Part shown: piece after piece, positions 16,637 through 24,047 of the stretch
How positions within the stretch are numbered: position 1 is the stretch's first letter
Layout: each line of letters begins with the position of its first letter
Origin: Microcaldota archaeon
GTDB lineage: Archaea; Micrarchaeota; Micrarchaeia; Micrarchaeales; CABMGC01
NCBI GenBank assembly: GCA_021850705.1
Contig: JAJZKU010000006.1
Coordinates: forward strand, 1 to 43,946
Direction: 5' to 3'
Length of the DNA stretch: 43,946 bases
Made by a program: the position numbers and the translations under genes
Notes under the pieces: generated by a model
The model's input: only the letters and a program-made list of their open reading frames with translations
Told to the model about the DNA's origin: nothing
Databases searched by the model: none

Positions 16637-17269
16637 CTAGAAAAATATCCTCTTTTTTCTGACCGAAAATGATATGTAGAATGCATCCCCTCTCCCGTAA
16701 TTAAGGCAAGAGAAAGGCCTGTTTATGCGTTCGTCAGAGGATCTGGGAACTTCTGTCGTTAGCATCCGGCCGTAATATCCGCGTATGGGATCCCTTTGCA
16801 CAGAGTATCCAGCTATGACCCCTTCTTCCAGAAATGAATTCATTGCGCTTGCTATTCCCTTCTCCACTTTTGGATTCTGAGTAGTAACAGTGAAGGTGTT
16901 GAATCCGTTGGACATCCCTTCCTTTATCCGCATTCTGTTGAATATATGGTATAGCCCATTGCCCTGCTCTGTTTTCATTATTGCCGAGGAGGAAAAATAG
17001 CAGGCGTTTTTTTCATAATACGATGCGGCAAATCCTACCCTTTGCATGTTATACGCGTTGTATGCGACAAGCAGGAGGCTGTTGCCTATTATCAGATTTT
17101 TTACCTCTTCATCAGATATTACCGGAGCAAATGAGTCTCTGGATATCCTTACTGCGTCCTTGAATAGCTCCTCGCTTATGCCAACTTCTCCAGTATAGTT
17201 TGCCCTGCGTTTGGTTATCGTGTAGGCGTTTCTTGTTTCTGTAACATAGTCTATTTTTAGAGCCATCAT
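16637..17269 (-). CDS. GNAT-like protein, upstream copy of a tandem pair
   Basis: A 210-aa paralogue of the neighbouring gene, sharing YTITKRR, FKDAVRISRDSFAP, RVGFAASYY, EQGNGLYHIFNRMRIKEG, FTVTTQNPKVEKGI and YGRGDAFYISFSV. The EQGNGLY stretch is closer to a canonical GNAT acetyl-CoA loop (Q-x-x-G-x-G/A) than in the partner. Either of two ATGs at the 5' end may start it. The gene is preceded by ~190 nt without a gene and is divergent from a CxxC protein. It could form a heterodimer with its paralogue (inference). No closer family is recognised. Confidence 0.72.
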   Translation of the reverse strand: MMALKIDYVTETRNAYTITKRRANYTGEVGISEELFKDAVRISRDSFAPVISDEEVKNLIIGNSLLLVAYNAYNMQRVGFAASYYEKNACYFSSSAIMKTEQGNGLYHIFNRMRIKEGMSNGFNTFTVTTQNPKVEKGIASAMNSFLEEGVIAGYSVQRDPIRGYYGRMLTTEVPRSSDERINRPFSCLNYGRGDAFYISFSVRKKRIFF

Positions 17270-17461
17270 GTCGCCTCTTGCTTGTCGGATTTTGCATACG
17301 TGAACGTCTTGGATTCTGTTGCTTTGCAGTCGCCGTGTGAAACCAGCGTGTCTTGGAATTTGATTGAAAAATTGATGTAACGTTTTCGCTTAATCTGATA
17401 TTTAAATCAGCATGTTTCACTTCCACTATTTCGGAATGTTTAAATATGACCAAAAGGAGAG

Positions 17462-17791
17462 ATGTCTTGTGGGGATAAATTGGATGGGATAGCTCTAGAA
17501 AGGCAAGTGGAAAGGGAAGATTCACTGGTCCAGTTCCTGAATAACAGCTGCATGAGCTGCAGGAAGGAATTTGGCAGGGACGAGATAAGAGTTCTGCCGT
17601 CTTCGTACATACAGGAGAGGGACTTCTACGTTAGGAGTGGCATAGTAAGGAAGAGACTGCTCTGCGTAGACTGCTACAACGGCACAAGAATGGCTACGAA
17701 GACAAAGAGCAATAGGAACAGGAACACGCGCAGAACGGGATTGCGCAGGCTCTTTTCTTCGAGAGGCTTCCTTTCGGAGACCCTGGTCTGA
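17462..17791 (+). CDS. Putative zinc-binding protein with basic tail
   Basis: A 109-aa protein with two CxxC pairs (C30/C33 in CMSCRKEF and C68/C71 in CVDCYN), consistent with one zinc site folding a small domain. It has a Lys/Arg/Asn/Thr-rich tail (residues 75-100) that could contact nucleic acid. The ATG at 17462 has AAGGAG very close upstream and a TTTAAATAT box about 20 nt before it, so a downstream TTG at 17480 is an alternative start. No family recognised. Confidence 0.65.
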   Translation: MSCGDKLDGIALERQVEREDSLVQFLNNSCMSCRKEFGRDEIRVLPSSYIQERDFYVRSGIVRKRLLCVDCYNGTRMATKTKSNRNRNTRRTGLRRLFSSRGFLSETLV

Positions 17792-17794
17792 GGA

Positions 17795-18517
17795 TTATTT
17801 CCTCTTTCTCAGGTCTGCCGTTATTATATGGAAGTTTTTCTCTGCGTTGTCATAACCTAGCGCAGACTTGAAGACCTCTGCATCAAGAGTCATGGTGCTG
17901 TCCGAATAGGGATCGTTTATGTAGAATGCGTCCTTATCATAGCCTGTTACGACCACCCAGTGCGGTGATGACTCCATATAAGGGTTTATCACATTTGCAT
18001 CTATCAGCACTATGGGCAGCTGGTGCGCAGAGAGTGCCTTCTTTATAGAATTTATCGTTATGTTGTTTGAGTGCTCCTCTTCAACCTTCATGGAGAGAGC
18101 CTTGCCCTTTATCTCATTGAATGAAGCGGTAAGTGTATCGAGATTGACATTTTCATAGACTGCAAGCTTCCTGTCGTATCCTTCATCCTTTGTATTGCTC
18201 ACTATTCTTACCTTTGCGCCTCTCTTTGCAAGTGCGTATGCTATGCCATACTTTGAACCGTGCCAGACGCTCCCGTTTACTGCCTCCTGCCATATGCCAT
18301 ACTCCTGATCCTTTGAGAGCTTGAAGTTCTTGTTGATATATTTTAGTACCATCATGGTGCAGGCTGCGGAGCTTGTAAATTCCTCTGTCTGTGGATAATG
18401 AGGCACCTCAAGGGCGACCTGTGGCTTGAGTTTTGCCCTCTTAGAATGAGACTGTACTTTTGAGGGTTTCCTGACTGGTTTCGCCTTTTTCGTGGATTTC
18501 TTCTTGGTTATCGCCAT
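17795..18517 (-). CDS. C39-fold papain-like protein with displaced catalytic cysteine
   Basis: A 240-aa protein. Residues 1-32 are extremely basic, a likely nucleic-acid-binding or disordered tail. Residues ~35-235 follow the C39/C39-like peptidase layout: VPHYPQTEEFTSSAACTMMVLKYI, then SPHWVVVTGYDKDAFYINDPYS with the catalytic His and the NDP Asp. At the position of the usual C-G-P-A the sequence reads S-S-A-A-C, so the nucleophile Cys is either lost or moved by four residues. No signal peptide, so it is cytosolic. Its ATG lies only 16 nt after tRNA-Leu on the same strand, with AGTGAT as ribosome-binding site, implying a tRNA-mRNA cotranscript. Confidence 0.72.
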   Translation of the reverse strand: MAITKKKSTKKAKPVRKPSKVQSHSKRAKLKPQVALEVPHYPQTEEFTSSAACTMMVLKYINKNFKLSKDQEYGIWQEAVNGSVWHGSKYGIAYALAKRGAKVRIVSNTKDEGYDRKLAVYENVNLDTLTASFNEIKGKALSMKVEEEHSNNITINSIKKALSAHQLPIVLIDANVINPYMESSPHWVVVTGYDKDAFYINDPYSDSTMTLDAEVFKSALGYDNAEKNFHIITADLRKRK

Positions 18518-18533
18518 TGAATCACTTTTATGG

Positions 18534-18631
18534 TGCAGGGAGAGAGATTTGTTCAGTGTTATTGAACTCTCGTAGGCCTAAGCCAACAGATCTTGAGTCT
18601 GTCGCGTTTGACCAGGCTCCGCCATCCCTGC
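18534..18631 (-). tRNA. tRNA-Leu (anticodon CAA) with a 13-nt insertion in the T-loop
   Basis: Read on the minus strand. The acceptor stem GCAGGGA pairs with TCCCTGC; the D-stem is GCG/CGC; the anticodon stem ACAGA/TCTGT encloses CTCAAGA (anticodon CAA); the long Leu-type variable arm contains GGCTTAGGCC. The T-stem GAGAG/CTCTC encloses 20 nt rather than 7. Removing 13 nt (about 18551-18563, with 1-2 nt ambiguity) restores TTCAAAT and a normal 85-nt tRNA-Leu. The inserted bases form a GTTCA/TGAAC hairpin typical of a bulge-helix-loop splice site. The discriminator A is followed by CCA (18531-18533) in the genome. Confidence 0.9.
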
Positions 18632-18742
18632 ACGGCTATTTAATTATATGTTTCATTATATAATATTATCTAGTATTTATACGTTTGCATTGCAAAAAAA
18701 TGCGTAATTTCCTCAGTTTCACTGATATTTAAAGGTTAGGTT

Positions 18743-20182
18743 ATGAGAGTCAAAAAGATTGATGATTATAGGTTCAATATAGAGAAGGACACTTCAAGCG
18801 GCATGAATACAGGAGTGGTCATGTACTCCTCTGAGAAACTTATGGCCAACCTTAAGAATGATAGGACGATGCAACAGGCTGCAAATGCCGCAACGCTGCC
18901 TGGAATACGCGGGAATGTCATGGTTATGCCAGACGGCCATGAGGGCTATGGTTTTCCCGTAGGAGGAGTGGCTGGCTTTGATTCTGACGAGGGGATAATC
19001 TCCCCAGGTGCGATAGGATTTGACATAAACTGCGGCATACGCGTAATAAGGACAAATCTGGAAGAGTCCGATATAAGGAAGAATATGAAGAGACTCTCTG
19101 ATGAGATATTCTCCAGTGTGCCTAGCGGGCTTGACAGCAGGCTTAAAGCTGGTTTTGAGCTCTCAGACCTTGAAAAGGTAGCTCATGAAGGCGCGGCATA
19201 CCTTGTAAGCAAGGGCTTCGGAGTCCATGAGGATATAGAGCATATGGAGGAGAATGGGTGCATGGAGGGTGCGGACTTCTCCAAAGTGAGCCAGCGCGCA
19301 AAGTCAAGAGGGAAGAATCAGCTTGGCACTCTCGGAGCCGGCAACCACTTCCTTGAGATACAGAAAATAGATAAGATATTTGACAAGAGGCTTGCAAAGG
19401 CATACGGAGTATATGAAGGGCAGATAGTAATCATGGTGCATACCGGATCAAGAGGCTTCGGCCACCAGATATGCAGCGATTATCTCCGTACGCTTGCGGA
19501 ATACCAGGCCAGGAAGGGCATAAAGATAGTTGATCCGGAGCTTAGCTACGCGCATGTTAAGAGCAAGGAAGCGGATGATTATCTTAAGGCTATGAAGTGC
19601 GGAGTGAACTTCGCATTTGCCAACAGGGAGATGATAACGCACATAATAAGGGAGAGCTTTGAGAAGGTGATGGGAAGGAGTGCTGAAGAACTGGGAATGA
19701 GCCTGCTGTACGACCTTTCTCACAATATAGCAAAGCTCGAGGAACATAAAGTGGATGGTAAAAGAGAGGCAGTGTACGTGCACAGGAAGGGAGCTACAAG
19801 GGCATTTGCAAAAGGAAGGAAGGAGATACCAGAGGTTTACAGGGATTATGGGCAGCCGGTACTCATACCAGGAAGCATGGGAACAGCCAGCTACATACTT
19901 GCAGGTGGTGAAGGGGCGATGGAAGAGACCTTCGGCTCTGCATGCCACGGCGCTGGCAGAGTCATGTCTAGGCACCAGGCGCTTCGTGAGATAGGAGCGG
20001 AAAAGACCATGGCCTCTATGAAGAGCAAGGATATAGAGCTCAGAGTGCATGATAGAAGGCTGGTAAGCGAGGAATCCGAATGGGTCTACAAGGATATAGA
20101 CGAGGTAATCAGGGTGGTTGAAGGGGCGGGGCTTGCAGCGCCCGTATCGAGGAATGTGCCAATAGCCGTGATAAAGGGCTGA
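18743..20182 (+). CDS. rtcB: RtcB, tRNA-splicing RNA ligase
   Basis: A 479-aa GTP- and Mn-dependent ligase joining 2',3'-cyclic phosphate and 5'-OH RNA ends, the enzyme that seals tRNA exons in archaea. Recognised motifs: VMPDGHEGYGFPVGGVAGFD (~56-75), GFDINCGIR with the metal Cys (~93-101), LGAGNHFLEIQ, VHTGSRGFGHQI, and SACHGAGRVMSR carrying the guanylylated His. The length is full and there is no intein, although archaeal RtcB often carries one. It is divergent from the intron-containing tRNA-Leu gene about 110 bp away. Confidence 0.98.
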   Translation: MRVKKIDDYRFNIEKDTSSGMNTGVVMYSSEKLMANLKNDRTMQQAANAATLPGIRGNVMVMPDGHEGYGFPVGGVAGFDSDEGIISPGAIGFDINCGIRVIRTNLEESDIRKNMKRLSDEIFSSVPSGLDSRLKAGFELSDLEKVAHEGAAYLVSKGFGVHEDIEHMEENGCMEGADFSKVSQRAKSRGKNQLGTLGAGNHFLEIQKIDKIFDKRLAKAYGVYEGQIVIMVHTGSRGFGHQICSDYLRTLAEYQARKGIKIVDPELSYAHVKSKEADDYLKAMKCGVNFAFANREMITHIIRESFEKVMGRSAEELGMSLLYDLSHNIAKLEEHKVDGKREAVYVHRKGATRAFAKGRKEIPEVYRDYGQPVLIPGSMGTASYILAGGEGAMEETFGSACHGAGRVMSRHQALREIGAEKTMASMKSKDIELRVHDRRLVSEESEWVYKDIDEVIRVVEGAGLAAPVSRNVPIAVIKG

Positions 20183-20210
20183 TATGCGCATATCTGCAGG
20201 CTATCTCTGT

Positions 20211-21032
20211 TTATATCCCGGCTGCACCGGCCACATTTTTGATGCGCTTCCCGTATATCTTGTACTTTGGAATGTCTATTAATGATGAAATTATGTCAAT
20301 GAGCTTTTCAGCACTGACGAACTCTTTCCTCATTGCAAGATATTTTGCAGCATAGAATATCGCACTTGTTTCCCTTGCGTGAAGCATCTCGTTTATTTTT
20401 TTCTCCGCATCCTTATCATTGGATTCTGTTGCAAGTACCATTTTCGCGTATTTGAATGCGAGAGTAGTACCAGGCTTATTTTCCAGTATTATTGATGCGT
20501 GCGCATATCTCTTCAGCTTGATCTCCGCCATAGCCTTGATGAAGAGTGAATTCTCATCTTCTGCCTTTGAGAGCTCCAGTGTCTCTATGCTTTTGTGGAG
20601 GCACTCCCTGTTCCTTGACTCGAGATGCATAGCGTTATACTTGTTCCTTTTTATCTCGTCGTTCCTGTTGTCCGCGTTCCTCTCCATGAACGCCTTCATC
20701 GTATAGTCAACATCCATATAAGTTATGTCTGAAAGTGATCTGTAAAGGGACGCTAGCGCGTATAGCACCTTTGGATCGGCATTTGTGCAGAGCTGCTCTG
20801 CACTCTCAATGGCTTCGAGATATGCGCCCTTTGCTATTGATCTGCTTATGCTCCCCAGTTTCGATGCGACTGCAGGATCAGTAGAGCTCTTTTCTCCTGG
20901 TATTACCATCGATTCGCATAACGGGCATATTGAATAGGGGCCTTCCGCGCACATGTACTCCGTTGAGCAGTAGGTGCACTTTGCCTTGGATTCAGGAAGC
21001 TTGAATGCCTTTGCATTATGATACAGGCTCAT
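20211..21032 (-). CDS. Zinc-ribbon protein with TPR-like helical repeats
   Basis: A 273-aa cytosolic protein. An N-terminal zinc ribbon has cysteines C19, C22, C36 and C39 (CTYC ... CPLC) plus an extra C28. From ~55 to the end it is all helical with repeated patterns such as AYLEAIESAEQLC, PKVLYALASLYRS, NSLFIKAMAEIKLKRYAHASIIL and TSAIFYAAKYLAMRKEFVSAEKLI, consistent with TPR/SEL1-like superhelix repeats. It is probably a scaffold or adaptor. No specific family recognised. A pair of genes on the minus strand, this and flpA, lie 33 nt apart with flpA first. Confidence 0.7.
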   Translation of the reverse strand: MSLYHNAKAFKLPESKAKCTYCSTEYMCAEGPYSICPLCESMVIPGEKSSTDPAVASKLGSISRSIAKGAYLEAIESAEQLCTNADPKVLYALASLYRSLSDITYMDVDYTMKAFMERNADNRNDEIKRNKYNAMHLESRNRECLHKSIETLELSKAEDENSLFIKAMAEIKLKRYAHASIILENKPGTTLAFKYAKMVLATESNDKDAEKKINEMLHARETSAIFYAAKYLAMRKEFVSAEKLIDIISSLIDIPKYKIYGKRIKNVAGAAGI

Positions 21033-21065
21033 GATTAATTTGTATCATAAAGCATTTTATATATG

Positions 21066-21725
21066 TCAGCGTTTTTTGAGTACAGCAAATAGGTGCATTC
21101 TGTCGAAAGGCATGAGGTCCATTGTCTCTACGACCTCGAAGGTGCCGGATACCGCCTTGAGGAATTCTTTATATACCACTTTAGGATTCTTGGATACGCT
21201 TATGCTCTGCGACTTTATGGCGACATATGCATAGCTGCCTTTTGCTATGAACCTGCTGTTCTCGATAAGCATCTGTGCCTGATCCCTTGCCGCTATATCC
21301 TGGTACATAACGTCTGCGTTCCCAACTTCTTCGGCATACTTCTCAACATTCCTTGCATTTTCCAGGATAGGCAGCATGTTCTCCCTTTTTTCGCATACCT
21401 TTATCAGGTCGCGCACGCTCCTCTCCGATATCTCTACGCAGTACAGCTCGCCTTCCGTTGATATTATGTCGCTTATATGGCTGCATGTCGTACCTGTCGC
21501 TGCGCCTAGGTAAAGAACTTTGCTGCCTTTCTTTATCTGCATGTGCTTCATTCCTTTCAGAATGGCAGCGGCAAGCTTTGACCTGTAGGGATTCCATAGC
21601 CTGTACTCTTTGCCGTCAGCTTTCACAAGCTCCTCTCCGTAGACCTTCTCTCCCTGAACAAGATTGACTGTTGCGAGCTTGCCATTGACTCGGAACACTC
21701 CGTCGAATACTTCCTTTGCAATCAT
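21066..21725 (-). CDS. flpA: Fibrillarin-like rRNA/tRNA 2'-O-methyltransferase
   Basis: A 219-aa SAM-dependent catalytic subunit of the archaeal box C/D ribonucleoprotein, which adds 2'-O-methyl groups to rRNA and tRNA at guide-directed sites with Nop5 and L7Ae. Signatures include YRLWNPYRSKLAAAILKG (~47-64), VLYLGAATGTTCSHISDII (SAM motif), LYCVEISERSVRDL, and DVMYQDIAARDQAQML. The length is typical. The start is about 30 nt from a TATA element shared with the divergent histidine kinase gene. Confidence 0.97.
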   Translation of the reverse strand: MIAKEVFDGVFRVNGKLATVNLVQGEKVYGEELVKADGKEYRLWNPYRSKLAAAILKGMKHMQIKKGSKVLYLGAATGTTCSHISDIISTEGELYCVEISERSVRDLIKVCEKRENMLPILENARNVEKYAEEVGNADVMYQDIAARDQAQMLIENSRFIAKGSYAYVAIKSQSISVSKNPKVVYKEFLKAVSGTFEVVETMDLMPFDRMHLFAVLKKR

Positions 21726-21752
21726 TAGAACACTAGCATGATTTGGCGGTGC

Positions 21753-21763
21753 ATATTTATAAT
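21753..21763. promoter_or_regulatory. Single TATA element between two divergent leaderless genes
   Basis: ATATTTATAAT reads as a TATA box on both strands (TTTATAAT on plus, TTATAAAT on minus). It sits about 27 nt from the histidine kinase ATG at 21786 and about 33 nt from the flpA ATG at 21725. No second TATA-like element is evident in the 60 bp between the two starts, so it may drive both genes. Confidence 0.5.
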
Positions 21764-21785
21764 CCTTTTAATGGACAATACGTTC

Positions 21786-24047
21786 ATGGACGGCGACCGG
21801 TATGACAATCTGCTCTCCGTAGTAACGGGTCTTTACAAAGAAGCGGGCACCCCTACGGAGCTTATGAAAAGGTTCTCGGCGAAGATGCAGAGCGTCAGCG
21901 GGGTCGACAGCGCCATTGTGAAGGAGCTGAGTGTAGAGAGTAAGAGAGGCAATTTTGAAGAATTCATATTCAACACACGGAAACCTTATGTTGACAATAG
22001 CCTGAGCGACTATTCGGCTTTTCCTGAACTGATAGAATATTACAACAAGGGTTACAAGAGCTGCATGGTGCTCCCCATAAGCGCTTATGATAAGAAGTTC
22101 GGACTGCTCATACTATTGTCAAAGCAGGAGGAGGCCTTTGGCGGAAACGCCATCTCCGATGCGGTAGTCATGGTAGAAGCTGTGGGAAACGCAGCACTCT
22201 TCCTTTCCGAGAAAGAAAAGAGCGTAAACCTTGCGAAGTATTTTGACGCATCTTTTAATGCGGCCGTACCGCAGGTGCTTATCGACAAAAACGGAAGTGT
22301 CATAAAGGCTAACAAAGACTATGCCAATCTTTTTGATTATTCGGTTAAGGAAGCGATGGGCAGGAGCTTTGTCAATAACTTCAAGCTGGAAGAGCATGAT
22401 ATGAAGGAACTTTTAGCAGGCGTACCTCTGAATACAAAGACTGTTGACGGGAGGATTTTTGCAATCCGGGGAAGCTCTGTGAATGAGAGGCTAACGCATC
22501 TTCTGATACAGGACATTACTGAGCATGAGAATCTGGAGAGAAGGTTAGGCGCTGCACAGAAAAGCAGGAACGAGGTATTTATCACAATGGATAATGGTTT
22601 TAAGATAACATGGATGAGCAGTAATGCCGAAGGAGTTCTTGGAATCGTGCCTGATGAGGCGATAGGAGTAAAGTTCACCGATATGGTTAAGGACGGTTCT
22701 AGCTTAATCGCTGCACTGTCAGGGAGTGCAGACAGAGAGTATTCTGCAAACATAAGACTAAGTATAGGCAACGGAGTGAATGCAGATATGAAAGCGTACT
22801 TGTACAGGATTGGCAATTCCGTATACGGCATACTTTCCAAGGAGCACGAAAGGTACTTCAGGGAACTTAACTCCACTTTTGAACAGGTAATAGGCGTATC
22901 GAATGATGCGGTTATAAAGATAGATGAGAATGGGATGATAACCCAGGTGAACAAAAGCTTTGAGAAGATCCTCAAATACACCCAGGAGGAGGTTTATGGG
23001 AAGCCGATTACAAACATGTATGACACCGCAGATGGACAGAAGCTGAGTTCGTATATATCTATGGCAAAGAAAAATGGAATCGTAACGGACATGTTCGCAA
23101 ACATGCATGCAAAAAATAATGATGAGCTTGTGCCTTTCAAGTTTAGCATAAAGAGGATAAATGAGGGTTATAGCAGTAATATGGGCTTCCTGATAATAGG
23201 CGCTGAGCTTGCCACAAAGATGCGTGTGGAGGACTTGGAAGATGAAATTGAGAGAAAGGTCAGGGAGGCGCAGAAGTATAAGGCTGAGAGCGACCTTAAG
23301 ACGCAGTTTATAAACAATATATCCCATGATCTGAAGACCCCGATAACCAACATAAAGGGCTTCTCGAAGCTGCTCTATAAAGGGGAGTTCGGGGAGCTTA
23401 ACGAGGATCAGAAGGGGTATCTGAAGATAATAATGGATGAGCTTGACAGGCTGATGAATCTGATAGGGCAGATGCTTGACGTTGCAAAGCTCTCTTCTGG
23501 CAAGGTAGTGCTTGACCTGCAGCAGGTAAACTTCAATGAGCTTCTGAACAATCCGAGCATAAAGTCCTTTGAGGAGGTATGCAAAGCAAAGGGATTGTAC
23601 TTCAAGGTACATGTGGATTATGATGTGCCCACTATAATTGCAGATCCAAACAGGCTGATACAGGTTCTGGTAAATCTTGTAGGCAATGCGGTAAAGTTCA
23701 CCGAAAAGGGAGGGATAGAGGTTATTGTAAAGCGCGTGTCAAAGAACAGCAAATATGTAAGAGTGATTGTCAAGGATACAGGCATAGGAATTCCAAAGGA
23801 GGAGAAGAAAAAGGTCTTTGGTAAATTCTTCCAGGTGCCTCATAGGGATAATCTGAAGATGCAGGAGGGAGCTGGCACGGGCCTTGGTCTGTCGATAACT
23901 AAGGAGATAGTGCATCTTCATGGAGGCGAGGTAGGTGTTGAATCCGAACCTGGAAAAGGCAGCGAGTTCTGGTTCAGGATACCTTTCAGTGCTAAGACCA
24001 AGAAGGAATCGAAGAAACAAGCGCCTAAAGATAAGGTCAAGGGATGA
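21786..24047 (+). CDS. Soluble multi-sensor histidine kinase (GAF, PAS repeats, HisKA, HATPase)
   Basis: A 753-aa sensor kinase without membrane spans. Approximate order: GAF-like domain 10-160, PAS 1 ~170-265 (VLIDKNGSVIKANKDYANLF), PAS 2 ~275-365, PAS 3 ~370-475 (VIKIDENGMITQVNKSFEKIL), short coiled coil, then HisKA with the phospho-acceptor H514 in ISHDLKTPITN, and HATPase with N-box LVNLVGNAVKF, DTGIGIPKEE and GAGTGLGLSI. It senses an intracellular signal, unknown here. A start at 21738 is open, but the TATA box at 21756-21763 would lie inside it, so 21786 is preferred. The likely partner is the response regulator at 25113. Confidence 0.95.
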   Translation: MDGDRYDNLLSVVTGLYKEAGTPTELMKRFSAKMQSVSGVDSAIVKELSVESKRGNFEEFIFNTRKPYVDNSLSDYSAFPELIEYYNKGYKSCMVLPISAYDKKFGLLILLSKQEEAFGGNAISDAVVMVEAVGNAALFLSEKEKSVNLAKYFDASFNAAVPQVLIDKNGSVIKANKDYANLFDYSVKEAMGRSFVNNFKLEEHDMKELLAGVPLNTKTVDGRIFAIRGSSVNERLTHLLIQDITEHENLERRLGAAQKSRNEVFITMDNGFKITWMSSNAEGVLGIVPDEAIGVKFTDMVKDGSSLIAALSGSADREYSANIRLSIGNGVNADMKAYLYRIGNSVYGILSKEHERYFRELNSTFEQVIGVSNDAVIKIDENGMITQVNKSFEKILKYTQEEVYGKPITNMYDTADGQKLSSYISMAKKNGIVTDMFANMHAKNNDELVPFKFSIKRINEGYSSNMGFLIIGAELATKMRVEDLEDEIERKVREAQKYKAESDLKTQFINNISHDLKTPITNIKGFSKLLYKGEFGELNEDQKGYLKIIMDELDRLMNLIGQMLDVAKLSSGKVVLDLQQVNFNELLNNPSIKSFEEVCKAKGLYFKVHVDYDVPTIIADPNRLIQVLVNLVGNAVKFTEKGGIEVIVKRVSKNSKYVRVIVKDTGIGIPKEEKKKVFGKFFQVPHRDNLKMQEGAGTGLGLSITKEIVHLHGGEVGVESEPGKGSEFWFRIPFSAKTKKESKKQAPKDKVKG

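Noticed and set aside
17112-17525. Minus-strand frame spanning the gap upstream of the GNAT-like pair
   Set aside because: It overlaps two better genes in other frames, and its composition (Lys/Asn/Arg/His-rich) is not like neighbouring proteins. The gap is better seen as a leader or regulatory region.
19448-20191. Minus-strand open frame opposite rtcB
   Set aside because: Rich in Cys, His, Tyr and Pro with no motif; the plus strand encodes a complete RtcB.
22758-23612. Minus-strand open frame of 284 codons opposite the histidine kinase
   Set aside because: Contained within the PAS/HisKA/HATPase coding region, with Leu/Tyr/His-rich nonsense-like composition and no promoter or ribosome-binding site.
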